Assembly (NCBI GenBank): GCA_001910725.1
Contig: MJGA01000004.1
Coordinates: 1,736,001-1,800,000 of the forward strand
DNA: 64,000 nucleotides
Direction: 5' to 3'
Source of the DNA: Phanerodontia chrysosporium
Taxonomy: Eukaryota > Basidiomycota > Agaricomycetes > Polyporales > Phanerochaetaceae
The notes below the pieces were generated by a model. The model searched no databases, was not told the DNA's origin, and worked only from the letters and a program-made list of their open reading frames with translations. Of the stretch, positions 44,664 to 56,266 are shown piece after piece. The translations under genes and the position numbers were made by a program. The first letter of the stretch is position 1. Each line of letters starts with the position of its first letter.

Positions 44664-47600
44664 ATGGCAATCCAACAAAACGAATGGGAGCGTGTCTCTT
44701 CCCCACACACGCCCCCGTACTACGTGTACACCAAACCTATATGCAAGTCCGAACAAGACGATCGAGAGTATAGGGTGATCAAGCTCGAGAATGGTCTTGA
44801 AGCCATGCTCGTGCATGATGGGAAGGCGGACAAGGCGGCAGCTAGCTTGGATGTTGCTGTAGGGCACTTGCACGACCCCGTGAGTACTGCGGTTCGACCA
44901 GGAGCCCGCAATGACTGAAGTACATCAGGACGACATGCCCGGCTTGGCTCACTTTTGCGAGCATCTGCTCTTCATGGTGTGTAGCACATACTCAGCGATC
45001 GCTGGCGCAAGTTCGCTGACGTATGCTTCTAGGGTACCGAGCTGTACCCGCGGGAAAACGAGTATTCCGAGGTGGGTATTTCTTCGCATGTGCGTCTTCA
45101 GGACTAACGTGATGCTCAGTACTTGTCCAAAAACAATGGTCACTCGAACGCATATACTGGAACGTCCAACACGAATTACTTCTTCAACGTATCCACGGGA
45201 GCTTTATCTGGGGCCCTTGCCCGTTTTGCCGCCTTCTTCCACTGCCCGCTCTTCGCCCCTTCTTGCACTTCACGCGAGCTAAACGCGGTGAACTCCGAGC
45301 ACAACAAGAATCACCAGTCTGATATATGGCGCATGTTCCAGCTGAACAAGCACTTGTCTAAGCCGGGGCACCCTTGGAGCAAATTTGGAAGCGGTAACAT
45401 CGAGAGTTTGTCAAAGAAGGCAAGGGAATTGAAAAAGAAGGGTGCCCTCAAATCAAGCCCAACCTCGGTTGCTGCAACACCGTCGAGCAGCCTCGCTGCT
45501 ACTCCCGCTGTATCCCGGTCTGCCTCTCCTGCGCCGTCTACTGTTTCATCTTCCTCTCTCGAGCTCGAGGGTGATGGGGGCCCAGTTGGACGCGAGATTC
45601 GACGGAGGCTCGTAGAGTGGTGGACACACGAATACTCGGCCAACAGAATGCACCTGTGCGTAGTTGGGAAAGGCGAGCGATCTTCTTGTCCGGACATGGG
45701 TCGCTTGCTCACTCGCAAGTGAACAGAATCACTGGATGAGCTCTCGTCCATGGTCAGTGATCTATTCTCGCCAATTCGTAGGGGAGATGTAGATCCGCTA
45801 CCCTCAATCGAGGACCATCCCTTCGGAGAGAGAGAGTGCGGTGTAAGTTCTTCAAGCAAGAAGTCTATGTGCCTTGCTCATGCATGCCGCAGACATTGGT
45901 CTCCGCCCATACCATCATGGATTTTCACGCGGTTGAGATATCCTTCCCCTTACCCTACCAAGCACCGCTCTGGCGTCGACAGCCCGCCAACTTCATATCT
46001 CACTTTGTCGGCCATGAAGGCCCTGGATCGTTGCATTCATACCTGAAAAACAAAGGCTGGATTACGGCACTGAGCTGTGGGCCTCAGCCTCTTGCCAGAG
46101 GGTTTGCCATGTTCCGCGTAACCATTCAGATGACGAAGGAAGGCTTCGGTAAGAATCATTGACACATCAGAGATACGCGTTCTTATCAGTATTACAGAGC
46201 ACTATGATGAGATTATTCTCTCGGTCTTCAAGTACCTCTCGATGATGCGCTCCTCTGAGCTACCTGCTTGGTATCAGCAAGAAATGAGCCGACTTCGTGC
46301 GATCCGCTTCCGCTTTCAGGAGAAGCGTGCTCCCGACGACTATGCGGTCTGGGTCTCCGAGCACATGACATGGCCGTTGCCCCGTGATCAAATTCTATCT
46401 GGCCCACAGCTCGTAGAAGAATGGGACCAAAACGGCGAGCGAGAGGTTCGGGAGATTCTCGACCGCTTGAGGATTAACCGTGGTCGGGCACTTCTCATGG
46501 CCAAGAAAGAGGAGCACGAACGCGTCAAAGGGCCGGTGGAGTGGGAGCACGAGCCGATATACGGTACCGCTTACCGCGTAGAACGTTTCAACGAGGAATT
46601 CATTCAGAAGGTTGGCACGCGCGAATACCTTCGAAGGCTGCATACTCATAGCGTTTGACAGGCGGAAAGTCCTAACGATCTGCAAGAACTCCACCTACCT
46701 GGTCCAAACGAGTTCATTCCGACGAACCTCAACGTTGATAAGCGTCCAGTCGACAAGGTGATTGCAACTACCTCACCTTCCTGTATGTTTGACTTACGGT
46801 CGGCGGCAGCCTGCGGAACGTCCTACCCTTGTTCGGTCCACGTCCCTTTCAGAATTATGGCATAAGAAAGATGACCGGTTCTGGGTACCCCGTGCACAAG
46901 CGATTCTGGATATCCGAACGTACGTGTAATGGTCTTCTCATGTATATTCGTAGCTGACTATATGCGCCAGTCCCGTTGCATATGAGTCCGCGAGGGCATC
47001 TGCCATGACTCGGTGAGTGAACTCGATCTTCAGGTCCTTGCCAAACTAACACGTATTAAGCATATACACGGATCTCGTTACCGACTCACTTACTGAATAC
47101 TCATATGACGCCGACCTTGCCGGTCTCACCTACCAGTTCTCTTCGCATAACCTCGGCATCTACTGCACGCTCAGTGGTTACAATGACAAGTTGGACGTGC
47201 TTGCGAAGGTTGTATTCGAAAAGGCCCGGAATCTCGTCATCAAGCCCGACCGGCTGCACGTCGTGAAAGCATCGGTCAGTACTTTCTCATCATGACTTCC
47301 CGCACGGTCTGAAAGACTAGTGTGGCAGATCACTCGGGATTGGCAAAACTTCTTCATGAACCAGCCTTACCGTGTATCTGACTACTGTGCTCGCTATCTC
47401 ATGACTGAGAAGCAGTGGTTATTGCACGAGAAACTTGCTGAGATACCGTGTAAGTCCATTCATGTTGTGACAAGCGTCTGTGCCAGCATCTAACCGTCAG
47501 ATAGCAATAACCGTAGAGGATCTTCAGGCTCACATCAGCCGATTGCTGGAGAGCGTCCGCATCCATGCCCTTGTGGTCGGTAATATGCACAAGGAGGAGG

Positions 47601-48749
47601 CCATTCACCTCGTTGAGACCGCGGAGCACATGCTGGGGTCGTCGAGCACTTCAAGTCAAATCGACGAACGAGGACTCATTCCACCGAACGGTGAGTACAT
47701 CTGGTTGTCTACCAATACTCAGCTAACTTCCGAGTATACAGGTGTCAACTCTGTTTGGACAACGCCAGTCCCCAATCCGAACGAGCCAAACTCCGCACTG
47801 ACGTATTACATCCACATCGGCAGTCTCTTGGAGCCCCGTACACGCGTCACGGCTGCACTGCTCACCCAGATCCTCTCCGAACCAGCATTCAATATCTTGC
47901 GCACCCGGGAGCAATTGGGATATGTGGTGTCATGCGGGCAATGGAGCGCTACAGGCCATAGCGAAGTGGGAATACGTATCATCGTGCAGAGTGAACGTGC
48001 ACCGGCGTATTTGGAAGAGCGCGTCGACGCATTCTTAGACGAGATGCTCGTCACGCTGGAGAGCATGACGGAGGAGGAGTTTGCGGAACACAAGCACGGC
48101 TTAGAGAAGAACTGGACAGAAGACCCTAAGAACCTCAGGGAAGAGACTAACCGGTACTGGATCCAGATCGATACGGGCTACCTTGACTTCTATAGGAGTG
48201 AGTATCGTATAATAATTTTCTCCGGCTACGTTCGATGCTTATCCACACTCTAGGGCAAATAAACGTCAAGGAGCTGCACACCATCACGAAAGAGGACCTG
48301 ATCGCCCTATTCAAACGTCGCGTACATCACTCGTCGCCGGAGCGCGCCAAAGTCGCCGTCCATCTCAAGGCGCAGAAGCCCCGGCCGAAGCGGATGAGCG
48401 AGGCAGCCGCCTCAGCCTTTGCACATAGTGTCGAACAGACCGGCGTCCTCGTCGATCACGCAAAGTGGAGGGAAGAGCTGTTTGGTCACGGGGAGCCGCT
48501 ACAGACCGAGGTCGCTGCCTACTGGCAGCGAACATTGGGCGACTCGCTGTCCGCAGAATCGGCGAAGGAGCTCCTGGACACCCTTCCGAAGCATGCCGAA
48601 GCCGTCCTTCGACGAGTGAATACGAGGGCAAGCTGAGGGAAGGCACTGCGGTGGTTGAGGACCCGAAGGCATATCGCTCGCAGTCGCGGCTGACAGATCC
48701 TCCAAAGCCCGTTATTGAGTGGGGCGACCTTCCTCACTCGAAGCTTTAG
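44664..48749 (+). CDS. Insulin-degrading-enzyme-like M16 metallopeptidase (Ste23/IDE)
   Basis: A large zinc peptidase that cuts small peptides inside a clamshell chamber; in yeast homologues it processes a-factor. The ATG at 44664 starts MAIQQNEWERVSSPHTPPYY. The inverted zinc motif HxxEH is in GLAHFCEHLLFMGTELYP, followed by NGHSNAYTGTSNTNYFF and the downstream Glu in SRELNAVNSEHNKNHQSDIW. A Ser/Ala/Pro/Thr-rich insert (45440-45570) interrupts the first domain. The intron 45673-45728 uses a GC donor; splicing gives VVGKESLDELSSMV. Later blocks include WITALSCGPQPLARGFAMFR, YDADLAGLTYQFSSHNLGIY and LRTREQLGYVVSCGQWSATG. Near the end the frame changes at about 48600-48660 before PVIEWGDLPHSKL (stop 48747-48749), explained by a 44-nt intron (48616-48659) or a lost base. 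About 1,100 residues. Confidence 0.95.
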
Positions 48750-49975
48750 TATGTACGACTACAGTTATAGATGTTGGTGAATGATGCACATAATGTTTGC
48801 TCTCGTCGCTACGCGGGTACAAGCCCCTCACCTTACTCGGAAAGGAAATGATGCGCCTTGGCGTTCAATATGAGCATTGTGAGTAAACACGTGATTGTAC
48901 TCCCAAAGTAGGCTCTGATGCGCCAAGCCAGTATCCTGTGGTTCTCCAAATTCTTCCCTTTACCATCACCATCGCGTTTGCCAGTTCATCTTCATCTCGT
49001 TATGCTCATCGTTTGTGTCGTCACTTGATGTCCCACCATGTGTACCCAGTCTCCTCTTATGGAGCAATAGTACTATAGAATGAAAGGGTGGCGGGATGCC
49101 GTCAGATCGAATGTACATGGTATGGGTTTCTGCACTCCTCGTCGAGCTCGAAGAAAGTACTCCTATTCCTTTCGCTTCTCCGCAGCTGCGCTTTGTTGCC
49201 TGCAGCAAGCGTCTTGCTCCTCGATGGCTTCCGACCCTGCTTCCATGCGGTATGGCCTCGGAATTTGTGGTCCTAGGCTCTACGGCTTTGCAAGCTGCGA
49301 TCAAGCATGAACCAGACGGCAATCCTGGATCTGCGACCACGGCTAGGCGACTCACCGGCAACTGGACTTCGAAGTTCGGCATGACGCTGCAGACGACCAT
49401 CTAGCTCGCGTTGGCAACGAGCTCGACACCTGTCGACAGCGCCACAAGGTTCCTGGGGTCGCCTTGCTCACCATCTGACTGTCAGCTGCACGGCCGATGG
49501 GCAAACACGCTTCCATCTGGCCATACTGTTACTGCGTGGTCATCCTCTGTCCGTACCCTTCCGCCTGGATACCCGGCATGCACCGGAAAGCCTACGCCTG
49601 GCCGAAAAGGCTCACTGCTACTTCCAGCTTTGTTCGTCATTTGGGCTGCTCGGGCGGTAATGTCGGTGAAATTTACGTTCTACACGCTGCTCCATGGCCT
49701 GGTCGGCTCGCTACGCGGGCCGTTTCACGCCAACTCGACGACCCTCAGCGAAAGAGACGCGACTAGGCGCCGGCCGGAAATAGAGGCGAGCTTGCATCAT
49801 TTGGGTCGATAAATCAGTCTACCTGGGCAGCCTCGCGACGAGTAGAACATGCTCATCAACTTATCATCCACGTATCACTTATATACCGATCCTGGACACC
49901 CGTCTCTCCTTCATACTTAAACCTCCACCTCCTCTCTCACTGCTTCCATCCACACCACCGACGACGGGCAGCACG
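48750..49975. other. Intergenic region before the aminotransferase
   Basis: About 1.2 kb with overlapping open frames on both strands (minus 48966-49400; plus 49096-49404 and 49411-49812). None shows a domain, and the overlap argues for chance openness in GC-rich DNA. The right end is the aminotransferase promoter. Confidence 0.45.
49880..49885 (+). promoter_or_regulatory. TATA box of the aminotransferase gene
   Basis: TATATA in CACTTATATACCG lies 96 bp upstream of the ATG at 49976, with a CT/CA-rich leader between them. Confidence 0.55.
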
Positions 49976-51815
49976 ATGAGCCTCTACACCCCCAGCATCT
50001 CTCCCTCTCCTTCCGGGAGGTCTACTCCTCTCGGACACTTTAGAGACGCTGTGAGTGCCTTGCATCAACACGCAACCTTCAACTTGGGTTATTTGCTCGA
50101 CTATGCGCTGCATACAATCCAAGCCATCGCAACAGTCATGCTTATTGCAATGTCGTCTCAGGTCCATGACGCGTTCAGGAGTTTCAAGACGGAGACCGAC
50201 TCGGAAGCTCACCAGGTGCGCAACGCGCCGTCATCGCTCGCGTTCCCTCCTTGACAGTCTCCTAGATCTTCCGTGAAGCTGCGGGTCACAAGCCCAAGGC
50301 TGGCATCCTTCCCCAAACTGTTAACCCAGTACGCACGCTGTGCATCGCGCCAGCTCATCATTCCTGATGCCGTCCCTAGGAGGAAGAGACCGTCCCTGGT
50401 ATCGAGCACCCTGGCAGCACGGGCGTCATCTACTGCTCGGAACGCGCCATGGCAAACGGGTTCTCGTACACGTCTTCGCACGAGTGGGCGAACCTTGGTC
50501 AGGGTGCTCCCGAGGTCGGCGACATCCCGGGTGCCCCTGCCCGCCCACAGAGCATCACGCTGCCCTGGACTCGCTCGAGTACGCGCCCACGACCGGTGTG
50601 AAGGAACTCCGTGAGGCGGTCGCAAACCTGTACAACCACGAGTACCGCCAGGGAAAGGCCAGCCAGTACACATACGAAAACGTCTGCATCGTCCCTGGTG
50701 GACGTGCAGGTCTTTCCCGTGTCGCCGCTGTCATTGGTGATGTTTACTGCGTGCGTATCACGACTGCTCTGTCTGCGACGTTCTTCTGACGCGCCGACAG
50801 TCTTACCAAATTCCGGATTACACCGCCTACGATCAGATGCTAGGCGCGTTCAAGCGGCTTGTCCCCGTTCCGACTGCGCTCGAGCCGGAGGTAGGTGCCA
50901 TTCGCCGTGCCGTCACATCACACGCTCACTGTCAAATAGAACAAGTATCGTATGGATCTCGATCAACTCCGGAAGGACATTCGCACACAAGGTATCGAAG
51001 TCGTCCTCGCGTCAAATCCGCGCAACCCGACGGGCCAGGTCGTCCAGCGTGAAGAGCTGAAGGAGCTCGTGCGGCTGTCACGCGAGTCTTCGACCACGGT
51101 CATTCTCGACGAGTTCTACTCGTGGTATATCTACCCTGAGGACGAGTCCGAGTTCGGCCGCTCCGTTTCCTCCGCGGAGTTCATCGACGACGTGAACGAG
51201 GACTCGATCATCATTGTTGATGGTCTGACCAAGAACTGGCGGCTGCCAGGCTGGCGAGTCTGCTGGGTCGTCGGTCCCAAGAACGTCATCACCGCGCTGT
51301 CGCAGTCGGGATCCTTCCTGGACGGTGGTGCTAACCACCCTCTCCAGCTCGCCGCCATCCCGCTTCTCGACCCAGTCTACGCACACCATGAGAAAATCGC
51401 CTTGCAGCGTCATTTCAAGCACAAGCGGGACCACGTCCTGAAGCGTCTTGAGCGCCTTGGCCTCAAGGTCGCCGTGCCCCCGCAATCGACCTTCTACATC
51501 TGGCTGAACCTCGATCACCTGCCCGCGCCGCTGAACAACGGCCTGACGTTCTTCGAGGAGCTGCTGAAGGAGAAGTGCATCGTCATCCCGGGCATCTTCT
51601 TCGACATCAATCCCGCCCACCGCAGGAACCTCTTCTCGTCGCCGTGCCACCACTTTGTGCGTCTGTCGTTCGGCCCGCCGCTGGAGGCCCTGGACATGGG
51701 CATCGATGCGATTGCACGCGTGCTACGTCGTGCCAAGAAGGAGGGCTTGCATGCTGTCGGACACAGCTACAAGAAGAGCTTGGATGGTGGCAGCGCGTTG
51801 CATCGTCATGTTTAG
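49976..51815 (+). CDS. Class I/II PLP-dependent aminotransferase, with one frame break
   Basis: A fold-type I aminotransferase; the substrate is not readable from sequence (aromatic or kynurenine-type are possible). The ATG at 49976 gives MSLYTPSISPSPSGRSTPLG. A 111-nt segment (50051-50161) has intron borders but is also open in frame. Then come FREAAGHKPKAGILPQTVNP, EHPGSTGVIYCSERAMANGF, NLGQGAPEVGDIPGAP, EYAPTTGVKELREAVANLYN, ASNPRNPTGQVVQ (the NPTG block), VILDEFYSWYIY with the Asp and Tyr that hold PLP, and DGLTKNWRLPGWRVCWVVGP with the Schiff-base Lys. FVRLSFGPPLEALDMGIDAI holds the carboxylate-binding Arg. It ends GGSALHRHV at 51815. At about 50561-50567 (CTGCCCTGG) the frame shifts by one missing base between QSITLP and LDSLEYAP; loss of one C in a C run fits best. 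Confidence 0.93.
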
Positions 51816-52436
51816 AGATCCTTTCTGAGTCGTTTTATCTGCTTTTTATTCTTGTTTTTCCTATGTGATAGACTGTAATATGAATATCGAGCTCGGTGTC
51901 GATGGGATGCCTCCGAGGACGATAAGGGAGACCGGTGCGGCGCTCCGATGTATATTGAATCTCGGGAGAGTGACGCCACAAAGGCCGTGATATCGGGCCA
52001 TCGTCCGCCTCCCTTTCGCCTCTTGCCTCCTCCAGAATCTCTGCATGGCCCGCAAATGCGTCAGGCTTTACTCGTCTAGTCGCTGCACTCCTCGTGGCTC
52101 GTGATTGTCCCGCGCGACAAAGAGGCTCAAAACACACTAGTCTCCGTCATATGCTGCTGTGCGGGCGGATCATCGAGGCTGCGCCGCCATTCTGCCGCCG
52201 AAGATGCTCAAAAGGTACATAAAGCGGGGCACACACCGCGCCAAGAGCTCGAGGAACACGTCGCACAGTCGGTGGCTAGACCGCTGCTGAAATTTCTCCC
52301 ATTTTCTCGCCCCATTTCCCGCGCCATTTCACCTGCTGCCCCGCACGCACTCCCTCTTGCCAGCCACCGTCATACCACCACGTACACCACCCTCTGACCA
52401 CTTCGCATACCCGCACACCTACCATCATGTCCAACA
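51816..52436. other. Intergenic gap aminotransferase to arginase
   Basis: A 621-bp stretch with the aminotransferase 3' UTR and the arginase promoter, which ends in a C-rich leader. No other gene seen. Confidence 0.5.
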
Positions 52437-53804
52437 TGTCGACCCACGAGGAAGCGCAAGTGAGCAAGTTCCTGCCCAGTCCGAAGAGCTTGGCGGTGAG
52501 TACCCGACATATGCGACGTACACTGGTCACAAGTGTCTGACGCATCCACAGATCGTCGGCTGTCCCTTCAGGTATGGGCTTGTACCAATCCGGACGTGTT
52601 TGAGGCTGTGGGTACTGATTGGCATCTGTTGGGCCCTCTGTGTAGCGGTGGACAGGTGCGTTCCCGTCGCAGCGCACGTCGCACATCTCAGCATCCCGAA
52701 CTGACCGCACTGCCGCACAGCCGAGACCCGGCGTCGACCAGGGCCCCATCCATCTTGTCGAGGCCGGCCTCCCGCGCCAGCTCGAGGAGCTCGGCTGGAA
52801 GGTCCACTTCGACGGCCACCATCAGTTCGAGGACGTCTCCGCCGCCGTTGGTCCCGACCCGCCCATCGGCAAGCTCAAGAACCCGCGCAGAGTCTCCCGG
52901 GTATGCCAGGCCGTCGCGAAGGCCGTCGGCGACCACGCGAAGAAGGGTTTGCTGCCGGTTACACTGGGCGGAGACCACTCGCTGGCGATGGGCACCATCT
53001 CGGGCACGCTTGAGTGAGTAGCTTTGCCATCCCTCCTCAATGTCGTCATAACAAGAATGATTTTGCAGGAAGTACCCGATGCCTGCGTTGTCTGGGTCGA
53101 TGCTCATGCTGATATCAACACTGCCGAAACTACCGACACTGGTACGCAGTCCGTCGTACATCTCTTCTTGCTCGTTTTGACCTGAGCTCCGCAGGCAACA
53201 TTCACGGCATGCCCGTCTCGTTCCTGCTCGGTATCGGCTCGAAGGTCGACGAGTTCAGCTGGGTGAAGCCGCTGCTGAAGCCTGAGCGCCTCGTTTACAT
53301 TGGCCTGCGCGACGTCGACGCGGGCGAGAAGCGCATCCTGAAGGAGAACAACATCAAGGCGTTCTCTATGCACGAGGTCGACAAGTACGGCATCGGCCGC
53401 GTCGTCGAGATGGCCCTCGACCACGTCAACCCGAAGCGTGACCGCCCGATCCACCTTAGCTTCGACGTCGACGCGCTCGACCCCACTGTCGCGCCCTCCA
53501 CCGGCACGCCTGTTCGTGGCGGCCTTACCTTCCGCGAGGGCCACTACATCTGCGAGGCCATCTACGAGACTGGCTGCCTCGTCGCGCTTGACATCATGGT
53601 GAGTTTCTGTAGAGCAACCGTCCGTCGTAGCGGTTAGTTGACTGTTTCTTCCAGGAGGTGAACCCTTCGTTGAGCGACGCAGAGTCTGTGAAGCAGACTG
53701 TCGCAGTGGGCTGCTCGTTGGCTCGCTCAGCCCTTGGTGAGTGAACACTTCGCTATGACTTGCGCACACGGCTGACGGATCGCTTAGGCGAGACTCTGCT
53801 TTGA
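52437..53804 (+). CDS. Arginase
   Basis: A binuclear manganese enzyme that splits arginine into ornithine and urea. The ATG at 52437 gives [20 protein letters not shown], then short exons joining to [20 protein letters not shown]. Metal and substrate motifs are all present: [113 protein letters not shown] and, after an intron, [20 protein letters not shown]. It ends [15 protein letters not shown] at 53802-53804. Six introns or so; about 330 residues, normal. Convergent with the next gene, 184 bp between stops. Confidence 0.97.
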
Positions 53805-53988
53805 GGCTCGCGAACCTTGCATAATCTACACATACATCGCTGTATTGATATCAATGTACGAGAATAATCACCCTTGCGTATAGCATCATGGTCCGTAAAT
53901 GAAAGGATATGTACAGGATTGCACCAAACGTAAGGTAAGTGAGTCCATTGGATATTCGTGCCTAAAGAGATGGGTCCTAGAGACGGCT

Positions 53989-56266
53989 TCACAGCACCTC
54001 ACAGCTGTCAGCGGAGGGACTGATGAAGTATCCGGTCTTGCATTGATCTACCAGCACAGGTAAGCATCTCTTCATCGCGTCACGTTCAAGAGCACTCACC
54101 AATCTGACACCTGCCACGCACACAGCGAACCGAGTCGACATGGGCGATGGCGGTACAGTCGCGGCCGCCGTCGGCACTGATCTCGCCCTCGAACGAGTCG
54201 TCGTACACGCAGCCGCCGCACGACTCGAGGTCGCTCCGGATGTCGACGCACTCGAACGCAGGGACGTACCCGCCGTTCACGGACGCGCCCGCGACGGGGC
54301 AGCGCCTGAAGCCGTGCGGGCAGCGCATCGGGCGCGCGTAGAGCGGGTCGTTGCGCCGCGTCACGCCCTGCGAGGGGAGTGGCGGCGGCGTCGTGCAGCT
54401 TGCGGACCCCGGGGCGCTGGTCGTGCCTGCGGGGCATGGTGTGCAGCTTGTTTCGCCTGCATCAGCGTATGTGTTCGCTGCGCACAGGGTAGGGCCGGTC
54501 GTGGGATCGGGGCATGCAGAGCCGGCGGGGCACTCAAAGCAGGTACCGTAAGTGGCGTCGTAGTATGTGCCGAGGTCGCATGTCGGAGGGACTGGAGTGC
54601 ACGACGAGGCACCAGTAGTGCTGGTTGTGCCCGCAGGGCATGGCGTGCAGCTGGCCTGGCCTGCGCTGGCATAGGTGTCCGCGGCACAGAGCGTCGGACC
54701 CGCAGGAGAGCCGGGGCACGCAGAACCTGCGGGCACTCGACACAGGTGCTCGAGGACGCATCGAGATACGTGCCGGACTGGCACGTAGGGACTACTGGTG
54801 TGCACATCGCCGCACCCGAGTCACTCGTCGTACCGGCGGGACAGGGCGTGCAGCTCGTCTCGCCGGCGTCGGCGTACGTGTTTGCGGGGCAGAGCGTGGG
54901 CCGCCCCTCGGGTCGGGGCAGGCAGAGCCGGCGGGACATTCAAAGCAGGTGCCGTAGGTTGCGTCGTAGTATGTGCCGAGGTCGCATGTCGGGGAGACAG
55001 GTGTGCACGACGCAGAGCCCGGGCTGCTCGTCGTCCCGTCGCTGCAGGGGGTGCAGCTGGTGGCGCCGGCGGTGGAGAAGGTGTTTGCGTCGCACGGGAC
55101 GGGGCTCACCCCTTGGCTGGGGCAGAAGTAACCCGCAGGGCACAGCACGCAGGTGCTCGTCGCGGTGTTGAGGTACGAGCCCTGTCGGCAGGTTGGTGGG
55201 GCGGGCGTGCAAGAGCTCGAACCGGGGGTGCTGGTGAAGCCGTCGTCGCACGCGGTACAGGCGGTTGCGCCACTGTGAGAGAACGTTCCCGCGGGGCATT
55301 GTGCAGGACTGTCGACATCAGGGCTTGAGCAGTAGCTTCCCGAAGGGCACGTTATGCAGGTATTTGTATCATAGTCGGTGTACTGGCCGGGGAACATGTG
55401 GCGGGGATCTGGTAGCACGACGAAGCCTCCCCATCGCTCGTGAACCCGGGGGACAGTCGGTACAAGCCGTCGCGCCGCCCAGGGAATACGTTCCAGCCGG
55501 GCACTCTCCCGAAGCACCATCGGTGGGGTCCGCGCAGAAGTCGCCGGCAGGGCAAGTGACGCAAACGTTGTTGTCGTAGTCGGTGTACTGTCCAGGCTGG
55601 CAAACAGGTGTACATGCTCCTGCGCCGGCGTCGCTCACGTACCCCGCGGGACACGCAGTGCAAGTCGCATCACCGGGTGCGGCATATGTTCCAGAAGGGC
55701 ATTGGCTGCAGGTGGTCCTCCCTCCTCGGGGATTGAGCCTGCAGGACAGTCGACACAAGACCCAAGCCCGGACTGAGGGGCTACCTGCCCAGCCGGGCAC
55801 GCAGAGCATTGCGCCGACAGGGCTGGGGCGAAGGTACCGGGAGCACAAGTGGTGCATGTCGTGACTTCTCCGCCGCGGGAGCTGGTTCCGGGAGGACAGG
55901 GTGTGGCTGCTGTGGCACCTGCGCAGGCTGGGGAACCCGGGGCACTAGGTCCACAAGAGTATGTTCCAGGCGGCGTTTGGTAACAACCCCTTGCACCAGG
56001 AGCTGTGATCCAGTGTGACTCTCTGCGAGACCAGACCTTACATAAGGGGCGACTCACTCGAGCTGTAAGTACCAGGCGGGCACTAAAAGTAACAGTTGAG
56101 GAACTTGTTCTGAACACTACGAGATAGTACGACTTACTAGCGAACACGGCGCGTTCCCAGTGTGAATGTTGATACTGCCGGGCGGGCATTGCTGAGCAAC
56201 GCTGGAGATTACCAAACCGGAAAGCACGAGAAGGAGCGTAAGCAGTTGGCTGCGGGACCCGACCAT
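53989..56266 (-). CDS. Secreted cysteine-rich CPL1/priA-like protein with GCC2/GCC3-type repeats, five frame breaks
   Basis: The ATG at 56266 encodes a signal peptide (MVGSRSQLLTLLLVLSGLVI) and then QQCPPGSINIHTGNAPC. A long series of cysteine modules follows, each about 45-50 residues with the pattern C-PxGT-[FY]-x-C-x2-CPxG (for example CTPCPAGTTSAPGSASC and CFECPAGSACPDPTTGPTLC). They resemble the ephrin-receptor-like GCC2/GCC3 repeat. The C-terminal part, MRCPHGFRRCPVAGASVNGG, ESCGGCVYDD, GGRDCTAIAHVDSVRCVRGR C and a last exon DQCKTGYFISPSADSCEVL, matches the fungal CPL1-like/priA domain. The stop is at 53989-53991. The frame shifts near 55725, 55453, 55398, 54908 and 54729, each time by one missing base in a G/C run, with the Cys pattern unbroken on both sides. 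The function is unknown; a cell-surface or wall role is inferred. Confidence 0.85.
54506..54586 (-). repeat. Internal DNA duplication in the cysteine-rich gene, unit 1
   Basis: This block, covering one ECPAGSACPDP to CDLGTYYDATYG module, is nearly identical to 54912-54990, about 406 bp away. It shows recent copying of whole modules inside the gene. Confidence 0.75.
54912..54990 (-). repeat. Internal DNA duplication in the cysteine-rich gene, unit 2
   Basis: Partner of the block at 54506-54586. The shared core reads GTCGTAGTATGTGCCGAGG on the plus strand and differs at only a few bases around it. Confidence 0.75.

Noticed and set aside
48966..49812. Overlapping open frames on both strands between the peptidase and aminotransferase genes
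   Set aside because: No domains, no signal peptide, and mutually overlapping frames suggest chance in GC-rich DNA.
54140..55328. Plus-strand frames up to 343 codons over the cysteine-rich gene
   Set aside because: They are Arg/Ala/Gly-rich antisense shadows of the regular cysteine modules on the minus strand.
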